DNA from: Euborellia annulipes
Taxonomy: Eukaryota > Arthropoda > Insecta > Dermaptera > Anisolabididae
Reading direction: 5' to 3'
Assembly: GCA_023213315.1 (NCBI GenBank)
Contig: JAKCPI010002426.1
Location: 1 to 64,000 of the forward strand
Length of the DNA: 64,000 nt
The notes below the pieces were generated by a model. The model did not search any database. It saw nothing but the letters and a program-made list of their open reading frames with translations, and was not told the DNA's origin. Within the stretch, counting starts at the first letter, position 1. Every line of letters begins with the position of its first letter. This document shows positions 30,032 through 40,741 of the stretch, piece after piece. The position numbers and the translations under genes are program-made.

Positions 30032-31081
30032 AATCTGGTGTGACTGGCGCACAGCACACAACTTTCTCTTACCCTTCGGTAAGAGAAAGTTGCGCACTGT
30101 GCTGGTCACACCAGATTTTTTTGTGTCGAGATATATTTAGTTTCCGATACCACCTTAGTTTCAAACTTGCATTTTAAATGTTGACTGCTTCAAATAAACT
30201 ATGGTTATTTTTCAAAATTTTAATCTCATATTTGGACATTTTATACACAATATAGAATCGTAAATAAATACAAAATTTCATAAGAATTGGAAAAAAAAAA
30301 TTTTTAAATGCCTAAAAAGTTCTAAAGGGGACCCCCTTTTGAATCGAAATTAACATACAAATCCCTATAGGAAATTAACATTAGGCCTATGCGAAGATAA
30401 GGTGGAAAGGGAATTTAAAAAGAGTAGAGAGAGACGATAATGTTTGCAAGTGAGAGAGAGACATATATGTTTTCTTTGAAACAATTAAATACACAAATAA
30501 ATTTAAAATAAATGGGAATTTAAATAATAATTGATTTTTAATCTAATAAAAAGAAAAAGATTTAAATTCCGTTACCATGGCAACCATTTCTATCTTTCCT
30601 ATGAAGAACAAGAGTAAAGTGGTCTTCAGAAGATTTCAACGGCAAAATGAGAATATACATTTTAAAGAGCATCTAAAAAATAATTGATTTTTGAATTTTA
30701 AAAAAAATCCTTGGAGGGAATTTTGAGAAAATCGAAAAAAACTGAAAAAGTACATCAGTAAAGTACTAGTACTTTTTGGCCGATTTTGTTCAAAAGCTTA
30801 TTTTGAGCGTGTGGGAAGGTACCTAAGTTAAATATAAAATTTCAATCCGGTAGCTCAATCCCTTCATGCTAAAAATCTGTCCACACATACAGACACACGC
30901 ACGCACACACGCACGCACACACACACACACATACATACACACAGACCAATTTGCGGGACCCACTTTTTTGGACTCAGGGGACCTCAAAACATGTATATCC
31001 ATCAAAATCTCGACATCGAATTTTTGACATGATCGCAATACTTTCTCTCCTATATATTTCATATATAGGCTAAGAGAAAGT
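30032..31081. mobile_element. Family A long form (about 1,050 bp), copy 1
   Basis: Same two ends as the short form, but an extra segment of about 370 bp lies between the first hairpin and the X-box region: TAGTTTCAAACTTGCATTTT, GGGGACCCCCTTTTG, then GAGAGAGAC tracts. Exact X-box at 30571-30584. The (CA)n tract (30890-30943) and the flanking AAACATG and GATCGCAATAC variants are shared with copy 2. Confidence 0.85.
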
Positions 31082-31348
31082 AAAAATCGGCCAATGAGGA
31101 CTAGTACTTTACTGATGTACTTTTTCAGTTTTTTCATTTTTTTTATTTTTCTCAAAATTCGCTCCAAAGATTTTGTTTAAAATTCATAAATCAATTATGT
31201 TTTAGATCTTCTTTAAAATGTATATTCTCATTTTGCCCTTGAAATTTTTTGAAGCACACTTTACTACTTTTGTGCTTCATAGAAAAGAAGGAGAAATGGT
31301 TGCCATGGTAACAAAATGCATGTTTATAAATTTTACATCTTGAATTTT
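31082..31348 (+). mobile_element. Family A fragment
   Basis: Starts at AAAATCGGCCAATGAGG directly after the previous copy, has an exact X-box at 31299-31312, and stops at TTACATCTTGAATTTT where the SINE begins. Confidence 0.75.
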
Positions 31349-31607
31349 GCCCTCGGGCTTGGCGTAGAGGTTAGCGTGCTAACCTCGTATACCGTATACC
31401 AAACGTCGCGGGTTCGGACCCCAGGCAGTCCGATGATTTTATTTAAGCCATTTGGATACCAAATGGCTTAAATAAGAATGCCTGGATCCCAAATAAATAT
31501 ATATTATTAAATAACGGTTATCGTAAAAAGTCTTAAATGGCCTGAGTTGCCGAAAAGACTGGGCGTATGTGTTTGAATGAGAAAAAAGTGTGAATGTTTT
31601 AAAAAAA
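31349..31607 (+). mobile_element. tRNA-derived SINE, clearest plus-strand copy
   Basis: Head GCCCTCGGGCTTGGCGTAG with box A-like TGGCGTAGAGG and box B GGTTCGGACCCC at about 31411-31422. The anticodon region is enlarged. Internal hairpin CCATTTGGATACCAAATGG, then GAATGCCTGGATCCC, GCCTGAGTTGCCGAAAAGAC, GAGAAAAAAGTGTGAATG and poly(A). Confidence 0.9.
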
Positions 31608-32603
31608 AATCTGGTGTGACTGGCGCACAGCACACAACTTTCTCTTACCCTTCGGTAAGAGAAAGTTGTGCACCGTGCTGGTCACACCAGATTTTTTGTG
31701 TCGAGATATATTTAGTTTCCGATAGCACCTTAGTTTCAAACTTGCATTTTAAATGTTGACTGCTTGAAATAAACTATGGTTATTTTTCAAAATTTTAATC
31801 TCATATTTGGACATTTTATACACAATATAGAATCGTAAATAAATACAAAATTTCATAAGAATTGGAAAAAAAAATTTTAAATGCCTAAAAAGTTCCAAAG
31901 GGGACCCCTTTTGAATCGAAATTAACATACAAATCCCTATAGGAAATTAACATTAGGCCTATGAGAGAAGGCGGAGAGACAGGCGATAATGTTTGCAAGT
32001 GAGAGAGAGAGAGATATATGTTTTCTCCTAAGCAATTAAAGACACAAATAAAATAAAAATAAATGGGAATTTAAATAATAATTGATTTTTAATCTAATAA
32101 AAAGAAAAAGATTTAAATTCCGTTACCATGGCAACCAGTTCTCTTTCCTATGAAGAACAAGAGTAAAGTGGTCTTCAGAAGATTTCAACGGCAAAATGAG
32201 AATATACATTTTAAAGAGCATCTAAAAAATAGTTCATTTATGAATTTTAAAAAAAATCCTTGGAGGGAATTTTGAGAAAATCGAAAAAAACTGAAAAAGT
32301 ACATCAGTAAAGTACTAGTACTTTTTGGCCGATTTTGTTCAAAAGCTTATTTTGAGATTCTTCAAAGGTACTTAAGTTAAATATAAAATTTCAACCCGGT
32401 AGCTCAACTCCTTCATGCTAAAAATCTGTCCACACATACAGACACACATACATACACACACACAGACCAATTTGCGGGACCCACTTTTTTGGACTCAGGG
32501 GACCTCAAAACATGTATATCCATCAAAATCTCGACATCGAATTTTTGACATGATCGCAATACTTTCTCTCTCTATATATTTCATATATAGGGTATGAGAA
32601 AGT
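31608..32603. mobile_element. Family A long form (about 1,000 bp), copy 2
   Basis: Closely similar to 30032-31081 throughout, including the extra internal segment, with an exact X-box at 32122-32135. The main differences are short indels. The similarity suggests a recent duplication or a young subfamily. Confidence 0.85.
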
Positions 32604-32619
32604 AAAATATATATCGGCT

Positions 32620-32965
32620 GAAACTAAATAAATGTCGACACAAAAAATCTGGTGTAACAAGCACAGAATGTCTATTACCCAAAGTAACAGAAAGTTGTGT
32701 GCTTCACATCATATTTTTTAAATTAGATTCTATTTGAACTAATAATATTTTTTTTTTTTTAAGAACTGAAATATAAAGTTTTTTTTGTGAATCCGCCCCA
32801 TTTTTTCGTGATTCTAAATCAGGCATGTCAAACTCATATACTATTGCGGGCCAAATACATATTGTATTAAGTTGGGGGCTGCATCTTTGTACTATTCAGA
32901 AATCTGGTGTAACTGCAGTTACACCGACCATTGTAGCACAGCACATGTTTACTGTGCTTGAATTC
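32620..32965. repeat. Two eroded family A hairpins
   Basis: 32640-32735 has AAAAAATCTGGTGTAAC and GAAAGTTGTGTGC but a broken second arm. 32899-32965 has AAATCTGGTGTAACTGCAG and GCACAGCACATG. An unrelated segment (CAAACTCATATACTATTGCG) lies between them. Confidence 0.55.
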
Positions 32966-33013
32966 AAGATGTAATTTAATTTATAAACATGGGAAAATAT
33001 TTATATTTTGTTA

Positions 33014-33113
33014 ATAAGAATGCCTGGACCCCAAATAAATATATACTATGAAATAACGGTTATCGTAAAAGTCTTAAATGGCCTAAGTTGCCGAAAAGAC
33101 TGTGTGAATTCTT
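33014..33113 (+). mobile_element. SINE 3' fragment
   Basis: AATGCCTGGACCCCAAATAA, AACGGTTATCGTAAAAGTC, GCCTAAGTTGCCGAAAAGAC; it has neither the head nor the poly(A). It is flanked on both sides by family A pieces. Confidence 0.8.
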
Positions 33114-33385
33114 CAGACGATTTCAATGACAAAATGAGAATATACATTTTAAAGAGCATCTAAAAAATAATTGATTTTTGAATTTTAATCAAAATCGTTT
33201 GAGTGAATTTTGAGAAAATCGAAAAACTGAAAAAGTGCATCAGTAAAGTACTAGTACTCTTTGGCCTATTTTGTTCAAAAGCTTCATGTCACGTCCCAGG
33301 GTTGTACCTAACTTAAATATAAAATTTCAGCCTCCTAGCCCTTTTCGTTCTTGAGATATTTTGTTCACAGACACACAGACACCCG
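33112..33385. mobile_element. Family A fragment
   Basis: From TTCTTCAGACGATTTCAATG to TTGAGATATTTTGTTCACAG and the start of the CAGACA tract. The terminal AT hairpin is missing. Confidence 0.75.
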
Positions 33386-33717
33386 AACTTTTGCCGCGCT
33401 TGGCATTGCTTAACTGTTACAATTGTGGCGACTGTTGCTCTTCTCCTTTGCCAGGCCCTAGGGCCTATTTTATATTTTAATAATTTCTTTTATAATTGCC
33501 TTTATTAAGTTGTTAACTTCACAAAACTTTCCTTAGATACCTCAGATAACTAATTATGTATGCGGAAAAATTCATTTTTTCTCAACTCGAAGGTTAAGCG
33601 TGTTCTTGTGATTTGCTCTCTGGCAGATAAGTTTGCCAGTTGACAAGAACTGAAGTAATCGGCACTAAATCTTTCTTATTTTAAAATCACTGGAAAATGC
33701 AAAAATCTTAATCAGGT
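33386..33717. other. Mixed repeat debris
   Basis: CTTGGCATTGCTTAACTG and CTGTTGCTCTTCTCCTTTGC recur in altered form at 35573-35610, so this is a dispersed repeat. No gene seen. Confidence 0.4.
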
Positions 33718-34281
33718 CTATTCTCTAAAAACAGACGTTAAAATTTAAAATAAACAAATTGGTGTTAAAAAAGTAATGTAAAAACAATCAGCGTTTTTTT
33801 TTTTAATAACACTCACACTTTTTCTCATTCACACTCACATTCACACTGTCTTTTCGGCAACTTAGGCCATTTAAGACTTTAAATGATACTCGTATTTATA
33901 TAATATATATTTATTGGGAGTCCAGGCATTCTTATTTAAGCCATTTGGTAACAATGAGCGTTAAAAAAATGCTTTTCTCTAAATAAAGTTTTAACAGCGA
34001 CGTTAACATGTTGCTTTTATTTCAAAGCTATCAAAATAATTTTAGGTTAATGACGCCATTTTTATGTTAAACACGACGTTAAAATATTAAAGGCCCCCCT
34101 TAGACATGGCATTAATTTTTAACACTATTTACAAAATGTTAACGCTTTGGCTTTAAAGTTTTTGTTTACAGAATAGCTATTTGAGGCAAGGAAGTGATTT
34201 TGAATAGCATTTTTTAACGCTTACATTACTTTTTAACACCCATTTATTTATTACAAATTTTAACGTCTGTTTTTAGAGAAT
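33718..34281. mobile_element. MITE with TATTCTCTAAAAACAGACG ends and a nested SINE
   Basis: The left arm TATTCTCTAAAAACAGACG, then GTTAAAATTT and GTGTTAAAAAAGTAATGTAA, is mirrored at 34205-34281. The middle has several AACGTTAA-type words. The SINE at 33796-33949 sits in the left part. Confidence 0.75.
33796..33949 (-). mobile_element. 5'-truncated SINE with 13-bp TSD
   Basis: A T run then tail and mid-part up to CCATTTGGT, with the tRNA head missing. AACAATCAGCGTT (33783-33795) and AACAATGAGCGTT (33950-33962) are the TSD with one difference. Truncation at the 5' end supports LINE-mediated insertion. Confidence 0.85.
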
Positions 34282-35009
34282 GAGTTGTAAAAACAAATTG
34301 TAATTGAAATCTTCTTTTACTGATTGAATTTCTTTAACAAAAGGTGAATGCCTTCCCCACTCTCTTTTACTATATTATTACCACAATACTACACATTTCC
34401 GTTTAATTATCAGACCATCTTAATATATTCCCCCTCCCAGGGGCCCTTGACACCCTCCTCTTCCGCCATTCTGCTCTCTCTCTCTTCTTGATCCCTTTAT
34501 ATTGGGAAAGCCAAGTCAGTCTGTCTGTCTCTCGTGACTTCTCGTTGCTGTAATAATACAACTGACTTGGCATTTTTTTTTTTTAATTTTAATAGCTACA
34601 TTCAATATTTGCATCTATAATACTTTAAAAAAAAAAAAATCCATTAGCACGTCTTCTGATCTAAAGTTTAAATAAATAATTTTTTTTTTTCTTTTAATGA
34701 ATTATGGATATTTATATTTTGTAGATTAAATGAAATATAGGCCTAATATTTATTATTCTAACAAAGAGAGAGGGAGAATAATATTCATATATGTGAATAT
34801 ATAGCTATTTTAGCTTTTAAAAATTCAAATTTTTTTATTAGCTGAATGATTTCATAATAAATCATGACTGCATTAAAATAAAAAAATTCTCCCCTTTTGC
34901 GTGTTTTTTTTTTTTTTTTTTTTTTTGTATTATTTAATATACCAGTAAAGTAGGTCAGAAACTTGAAAATTTACTCTCCATAATTATAATTTGTAACATT
35001 TTTTTTGAT
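34282..35009. other. AT-rich intergenic sequence
   Basis: Several T and A runs and a CT-rich patch at about 34460-34545. No repeat family match and no coding frame. Confidence 0.5.
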
Positions 35010-35248
35010 GCCCTTGGGCTTGGCGTAGTGTCTAGCGTGCTGGCCCTCTATACCAAGGGTCGCGGGTTCGAAACCCAGGAACTCCGATGATTTTGGATAT
35101 CAAATGGCTTAAATAAGAATGCCTGGACCCCCAATATATAGATATCCATAATAACGGTTACCGTCAAAAGTCTTATATGGCCTGAGTTGCTGTCAGGGCG
35201 TGTGTGTGTGTGTGTGTGAATGGAAAAAAGTGTGAGTGTTAAAAAACA
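35010..35248 (+). mobile_element. tRNA-derived SINE
   Basis: Head GCCCTTGGGCTTGGCGTAG, box B GGTTCGAAACCC (about 35066-35077), damaged internal hairpin, (GT)n expansion at 35198-35218, and GGAAAAAAGTGTGAGTG. AACATTTTTTTT on both sides is a likely TSD. Confidence 0.85.
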
Positions 35249-35369
35249 TTTTTTTTAAGAAAATGAGAATTCATTTTATGAAAATATCTTTTTCATCTTT
35301 TCTTCTTCTTGTCCAATATTTTGGAATTTTCTTGTCATATTTTAACAGAAATATAGAAAATGTCGTAGC

Positions 35370-35480
35370 CATCTGAACAAACAAAACTGCGGATTTACAG
35401 TGTGTTTGGCCACACGTAAGCACCTCGGGCAAATAAACGGGGATTCCGATAGGAATTTCAAATAATAATAATAATAGTTA
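35370..35480 (+). mobile_element. 3' end of a non-LTR retroposon with (AAT)n tail
   Basis: AAGCACCTCGGGCAAATAAAC, GGGGATTCCGATAGGAATTTC and AAATAATAATAATAATAG. Same ending as 6640-6775. Confidence 0.6.
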
Positions 35481-36219
35481 AGAAAAACTGTCTTGTTATT
35501 GTGAGGCCATTGAGGTTTTTAGTTTGCATGTTTATCGTCGTCTGGGTCCTCCATCTGAATTCAGCCTCGCTTTTGCATTGCTTAACAGCTGGCTGTTGCT
35601 CTTCTATGTTGCCAGGCACCACAAGTAAAATATCTCGTTTTTTTTTTTTAAATTCATCATTGCTATATTGTTTCATTTGAGATTGAAATAATAAAATGGG
35701 ACAAACAATGTTTAAAAGAGTTCCCGGGAGAAGACAAATTTAATTTATATGTATTTAAATAAGAAGGAAATAAGAGTTATATAACACAAGCAGCAATTAC
35801 TTGCTTATAATGCAAAGAAATTAAAAATATAATAAAATGTTAATAATTGTGAATAAGAAGTGCTAATTAAAATGATTAACACATTTATGGTCGGAAGCCG
35901 TGGATGATTATAGGGGAAACACCTTGAGGGTCAAATTCTATAAAAAAAACAAGTGATTTCTAACCCAAAATGATTAACTCCTTTCAATTAAAATCGTTAT
36001 TAAATATATTTTTATTTTCCTTCGGTGTTCTTCATCCAAGGACAGCCAGAATGGATGGACATCTCGATTCCGCCTTCGGCGGGTTTCGACATTTCACCCT
36101 CCTGGGCTACAGGACATCCTCTATTTCTGTAATCATGGGTCACAATTGTTTTACTTATCTTTTTTATGAAGAAATAAATATCTTAAAAAATTAACACAAA
36201 TTAGTGTGTTTTAAAAATA
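35481..36219. other. Intergenic sequence, no gene supported
   Basis: 35510-35620 shares short pieces with 33400-33465. CCGCCTTCGGCGGG occurs at 36068-36081. The frames at 35458-35676 (minus) and 35970-36194 (plus) are not recognisable. Confidence 0.45.
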
Positions 36220-36526
36220 CTAAATTTACAAATTTATGCGTTCAAATATTTACAACAAAAAAACATTTTAAAATTACAATTTTCTTCGAAAAATAAAGTA
36301 TTTATTGTATATAATTTTACATACATTGTATAATAATTTTCGTTGAAAATTGTAGTTTTTAGAAAGCAGTTTGTGAATTCTAAAATTACCACACAATTGC
36401 ACTCTAATTTTCACGAAAATTACAATACATTTGTAAATGGTTTTTGCAGACTTACTGAATTTAGGATGTTTTGTTTATGTAATTTACTTCCTTCGCAATT
36501 GTAAAATAAACAAAAAATTTTTTACA
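36220..36526. repeat. Dispersed repeat, copy 1 (second copy 38776-39099)
   Basis: TACTAAATTTACAAATTTATG through ATTTTACATACATTG, GTAGTTTTTAGAAAGCAG, and the TTTTTTACAGTG end, matching the second copy over about 300 bp. Possibly a non-autonomous DNA element, as CACTGTAAAAAA-type ends are common on MITEs. Confidence 0.65.
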
Positions 36527-36670
36527 GTGTTGGTTTAAACCCGCTACACCAGCGGGCCTATCAGAAACTTTTAATTAGAGTCCTGTTTAAATTAAATCAA
36601 ATGGAAAATTACAATCTATGCAAGAGTTGTCAAATAAATCCAGCAAAAAATGGTTTGTTTTTTGCATTAA

Positions 36671-37296
36671 TTAATGGGGGTGAAGGTGCGACGTCTAAAC
36701 GCACTTTAAAAAAAAACTAGACTATTATAAGGAATTTTTCAATGAGGTTTTTTTTTAAATTAATTATATTCATAAGAGATTATTGGGACAGCGAGCTATA
36801 ATCTTTTTAATGACTTATTAAAAAATTATCGTAATTAATTTTTTTGTTATCAAGCAAATACAAAAAAACAATCTGTCCCAATAATCTTTAATTTTTTTTT
36901 AAATTTAAAAATGAATTTATTGTTATTATTAATCACATATTAATTAAGAAATTTTTGAATTAAGCTTAGATGATTTATTTAAAAACCAACTGCCAAATTA
37001 GTTCAGCATTCTTGCAATAGATGGCAGGCTAGTCTAATAGACGATATAGTATTAGCCTATATCTGGCCTATATTTATATATTTTTATTCTTTTATAAATA
37101 TATAATAACATTTATAAAGTATTTATTGTTAAAAGATCAATGAAAATCAAACAAATGCATTAAATATTATTAGCTACCATTCTGACATCTCTTGGCAAAT
37201 TTTCGTAATAGGTGTTTTTTTTTTTGCTTACTTTTTAAGACACACAACGCCCGCTTTTGGGAGAAAAACATACGTAACATCCCTGAACCCCCTTAA
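36671..37296. mobile_element. TTAA-bordered DNA transposon, copy 2
   Basis: Matches 15053-15646. Starts TTAATGGGGGTGAAGG, ends CATCCCTGAACCCCCTTAA, with the internal palindrome ATTATTGGGACA/TGTCCCAATAAT at 36780-36886. No transposase. Confidence 0.7.
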
Positions 37297-38366
37297 TATA
37301 AATTTATTTGCGTTTTCAATGAACGCCCCTCCATATTTTTATAAAAAATTATTATTTTTTTTTTTAAATAAAAAATTTTCTTCTTAAAACCTACATTACA
37401 GCCACACCCGCAAGTAAAATATTTGAAATAATGAAATTGAGTGGAGACGGGGGGTTATTAAATTGCCATAACTAATAAAGCAGCAGGCCTTCTTCATCAG
37501 GCCATTACTGTCACCAGGGGGGACCGACCAGGGCATGGCACCCCACCGACTGACTGGTAGCGTTGTTCTCCTTGCCATAATGACAACTGTCGTGGTGAGT
37601 GAGGCTCCGCCCCCTCCTGGGCACATGGACCAATAGCAACTGAGAAGGAGGTCCCCCTAAAAGGGGGGCTTCCCACGCGCGTCAACGCCACCGTCGTCGA
37701 TTCATATTTCACCCATTTAAAAGAGGAGAGGCTCAGTTAATGAATCGATCTCTCTGCTTCTTTATTTCTCGGTGACAGATGAATCCTGTTTCTACTCTCT
37801 ATTTAATTTGGAGAAATTCCACAACTCCTTTTTGTTTTTTTGTTTAAACAAAAACCACTTTTGTTGTTTTTTTTTTGTAAGACACCCTGGAATAATTTTG
37901 AGAACACGTTTTAAAAATGTCTCGACTAAAGCTAAACACACGTATTTTGATAAATTAATGTCCATTTTATTTGGGATTGACTTTAATTTTAAACAAAACG
38001 ACTTCTCTCTGATCAAAAAGAATTTTTATTTTCTCTCAGGTCTTTTATTTTCCAACTCGATAAGAAGGTTAACCTTTACCACAAGCCCCCATGCTATTGA
38101 ATCAAGTGATTCTGTCTGATCAATAAGGGCGTAACTTTAAATTATTTGCCAAAAGGAAAATCGAATGGCGTATCCAAAGGCGTAAACAAGTCTTGTAGAC
38201 AATATGGTGGAATCTACAATAATTTTCTTTTAATGAATTCTCCGTTTGTTAAAAATATTGATAGATTAAAAATTGTAAAATTTCTACATAACAATCATTA
38301 TGAAAAAGAAAAATTTTCTTTTGGGTCTCTTACACTATAAAAAAGATTTTAATTTTAGTATGTTAT
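37297..38366. other. Mixed intergenic sequence containing a GC-richer island (37480-37720)
   Basis: Frames at 37396-37712 (minus), 37772-38119 (plus) and 38146-38340 (plus) show no domain I recognise; the 115-residue frame at 37772 is rich in F and K and follows the AT bias. Confidence 0.4.
37540..37720. promoter_or_regulatory. Possible promoter-like island
   Basis: In otherwise AT-rich DNA this island has GCTCCGCCCCCTCC (GC-box-like, about 37604-37617), GGACCAATAGC (CCAAT box, about 37628-37638) and CpG-rich CACGCGCGTCAACGCC (37674-37689). No transcript or gene can be attached to it from sequence alone. Confidence 0.2.
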
Positions 38367-38374
38367 AATATTAT

Positions 38375-38770
38375 CATGGGCGTAACCCCCCCCCCCCAGA
38401 AAGCTCCCTGCCCCAAGAAAAATTGAGAATATATCAAGGGCGGATCCAGGAGGGGGTAATCTGGTGTGACTGGTCGCACAGCACACAATTTTTTCTTAAT
38501 TTCTGTAATTTAAAGGCGCATTCTGTACTTGTTTGCTAGAATATAAATACAAATCAAATTTTTAAGTATTTAAAAATTTACATTAAAAATAAATTTTTTT
38601 TTTGAAAAAAAGTATTTTTTTTTTTCAAATCTCAGCGAGGGGGTGGTAATTACCCTTTAATCCTCCCCCCCTTGTATCCGTCCTTGGAAAATATGGGGCT
38701 TTCCAGGCCCCCCGGGGGATAGCTCCTCCCTTGCCCCCTTTCCCAGCCAAATTCTCGAGTTACGCCCATG
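38375..38770. mobile_element. hAT-type MITE (CATGGGCGTAAC family) containing another MITE
   Basis: Inverted ends CATGGGCGTAAC and GTTACGCCCATG. Flanks AATATTAT and TATATTAT are a TSD with one difference. A second MITE occupies 38435-38686. The complete uninterrupted relative is at 57030-57172. Confidence 0.8.
38435..38686. mobile_element. hAT-type MITE (CAAGGGCGGATCC family) with a captured family A hairpin
   Basis: Inverted ends CAAGGGCGGATCC and TATCCGTCCTTG. Flanks GAATATAT and GAAAATAT differ by one base. The interior starts GGTAATCTGGTGTGACTGG, the family A hairpin, then diverges. Confidence 0.8.
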
Positions 38771-38775
38771 TATAT

Positions 38776-39099
38776 TATACTAAATTTACAAATCTATGCG
38801 TTCAAATATTTACAACAAAAAAACATTTTAAAATTACAATTTTCTTCAAAAAAAAATAGAGGGTGTATTGTAATTTTACATACATTGTATAATAATGTTC
38901 GTTGAAAATTGTAGTTTTTAGAAAGCAGTTTGTAAATTCTAAAATTACAACACAATTGCACTCTAATTTTCAAAAGGCTTTCGAAAATTACAATACATTT
39001 GTAAATGGTTTCTGCAGACTTACTAAATTTAGAATGTTTTTGTTTATGAAATTTGCTTCCTACACATTTGTAAAATCAACAAAAATTTTTTTTACAGTG
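38776..39099. repeat. Dispersed repeat, copy 2 of 36220-36526
   Basis: Same order of blocks as copy 1, ending TTTTTTTTACAGTG. Small insertions relative to copy 1. The frame 38902-39102 is not conserved between the copies as a protein. Confidence 0.65.
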
Positions 39100-39591
39100 T
39101 AGGTAGGCTTAATAATATGCTAATCGCTTAAAAAATAATTTTTCAAATGAGTATAATAATTTTGTGGGACTGTACCTCAGCAGGCAGTTTAGATTGTTCT
39201 GTATTTCTGTTAAAATTTGACAAGAAAATTCCAAAATATTGAACAAGGAGAGGGATAAAGGTTGAAGTGAACAGTCTCTTATCATTTAATGATATCAAAA
39301 CGTGCTGTTTAGGCCATCTTGTGCACTCTGCCTGTCTGTCTATCATTCAACGTTAATCCCTTCATTTCCTTCTCTCAGGTTTTAATAATAAATTCATTCA
39401 TTAATATTAATTATACATTTTAATAGAGATTAATTCTAATTAATATTTTAATTAGTGGAATATTTAAAGATAAAGATGAGATGATTTATGATAATGACAA
39501 TCTTTATCGCTATTTATGTGAACTTTTTATACATGACACATTAATGGAGAATTCTTATAAAAAATTTGTGCCCAAAAATTTGTGAATTTTT
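39100..39591. other. AT-rich intergenic sequence
   Basis: No repeat family member or coding frame supported; a short minus frame at 39143-39346 has no features. Confidence 0.5.
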
Positions 39592-40053
39592 ACTTTCTCT
39601 TACCTCTATATATATGTTAATATATATAGAGAGAAAGTATTGGATTCATGTCAAAAATTCGATGTCGAGATTTTGATGGATATACACGTTTTGAGGTCCC
39701 CTGAATCAAAAAAAGTGGTTTTCGCTAAATGGTCTGTCTGTGTGTCTGTCTGTCTGAACAAAATATCTCTAGGCCTATATCTATATATATTTTATTTAAT
39801 TTTATTTAAAAATATCTCAAGTACAAAATGAGCTAGAAGGTTGAAATTTTATATTTATGTTAGGCGTCCCCCTGGGACGTGACACGAAGCTTTTGATCAA
39901 AATCGACCAAAGATTACTAGTACTTTACTGATGCACTTTTTCACTTTTTTTCGATTTTCTCTAAATTTGCTCCATTTTTAATTCAAAAATCAATTATTTT
40001 TTAGATTCTCTTTAAAATGTATATTCTCATTTTGCCATTGAAATCTTCTGAAG
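39592..40053 (+). mobile_element. Family A element, truncated before the X-box
   Basis: ACTTTCTCTTACC hairpin end, GATGTCGAGATTTTG, GGTTTTCGC, a (TCTG)n tract, then to GAAATCTTCTGAAGG, where another repeat begins. About 40 bp of AT-rich sequence (39776-39815) interrupts the AAAATATCTC region. Confidence 0.8.
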
Positions 40054-40059
40054 GTCCCA

Positions 40060-40230
40060 GTATAATTAACTTTAATAGGAGAATTAAATTCAAGTACACA
40101 AGGTTTTTTGTTTCAATGATATATTTATTTAATATTAACACTTTATACGCATTTCGACACCATATTTGTCATCTTCTGAAGTGAAACAAAAAAACCTTGT
40201 ATACTTGAATTTAATTCTCCTATTAAAGCA
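40060..40230. repeat. Foldback with a damaged hammerhead-like motif
   Basis: Arms ATAGGAGAATTAAATTCAAG, ACAAGGTTTTTTGTTTCA and their mirrors up to TTAATTCTCCTATTA. On the minus strand 40135-40180 reads CACTT, CAGAAGA, T, GACA/TGTC stem II, GAAATGCG, AAGTG. The CAGAAGA differs from CTGAAGA at a core position. Confidence 0.55.
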
Positions 40231-40584
40231 TAATGTTTCAACTAGAGCCAACGGTTACCAGTTTAAAACTAACATAATTAACTTCTACTATATTATTTAC
40301 CACTGGCCCGGGGGATACTCCCCCGGCTAGTAATAAATAAAACAGAAATATATAGAGAAAAACATGGAGTTAACATTTTAAATACAGCTAAAAATTGTAA
40401 AAAATTGAGATATGTGCGTTTAAAAAATGATTATCTTTGAGGCGTTAGGCCGTCTCAAATATTTGTAAAATAAAGTACGTGGTTTTTGTGGTATAAGGCG
40501 TTCCTGAGAAAATTATAAAAAAGATTTTATATGTATAGGCCTACTTTAACATTTTTACTTTCTCTTATTTCTTCATATGTAATG

Positions 40585-40735
40585 GCCCTCGGGCTTTGTG
40601 TAGTTGGAAGCGCGCCTGTCTTGTATACCAAGTGTAGAGGGCTCGGATCCCAGGCAGTCCGATGATTTTATATAAGCCATTTGGATACCAAATGGCTTAA
40701 ATAAAAGTGCCTGGACCCCAAATAGATATACCTAT
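40585..40735 (+). mobile_element. SINE, head and middle
   Basis: Head GCCCTCGGGCTTTGTGTAG, box B-like GGCTCGGATCCC, intact internal hairpin, ends after GTGCCTGGACCCC. It runs directly into a family A copy that replaces its tail. Confidence 0.8.
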
Positions 40736-40741
40736 ATTTAA

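Noticed and set aside
30060..30112. Intrinsic bacterial terminators (hairpin followed by T run) at family A ends
   Set aside because: The T run is part of a dispersed eukaryotic repeat; no bacterial genes are present.
31349..31425. Functional tRNA gene
   Set aside because: Box A- and B-like sequences are present, but the cloverleaf is broken and the sequence continues into the SINE body and poly(A).
37772..38119. 115-residue plus-strand frame, the longest in its area
   Set aside because: Composition follows the AT bias (F, K, N, L), no domain or signal pattern, and an overlapping minus-strand frame of similar length exists.
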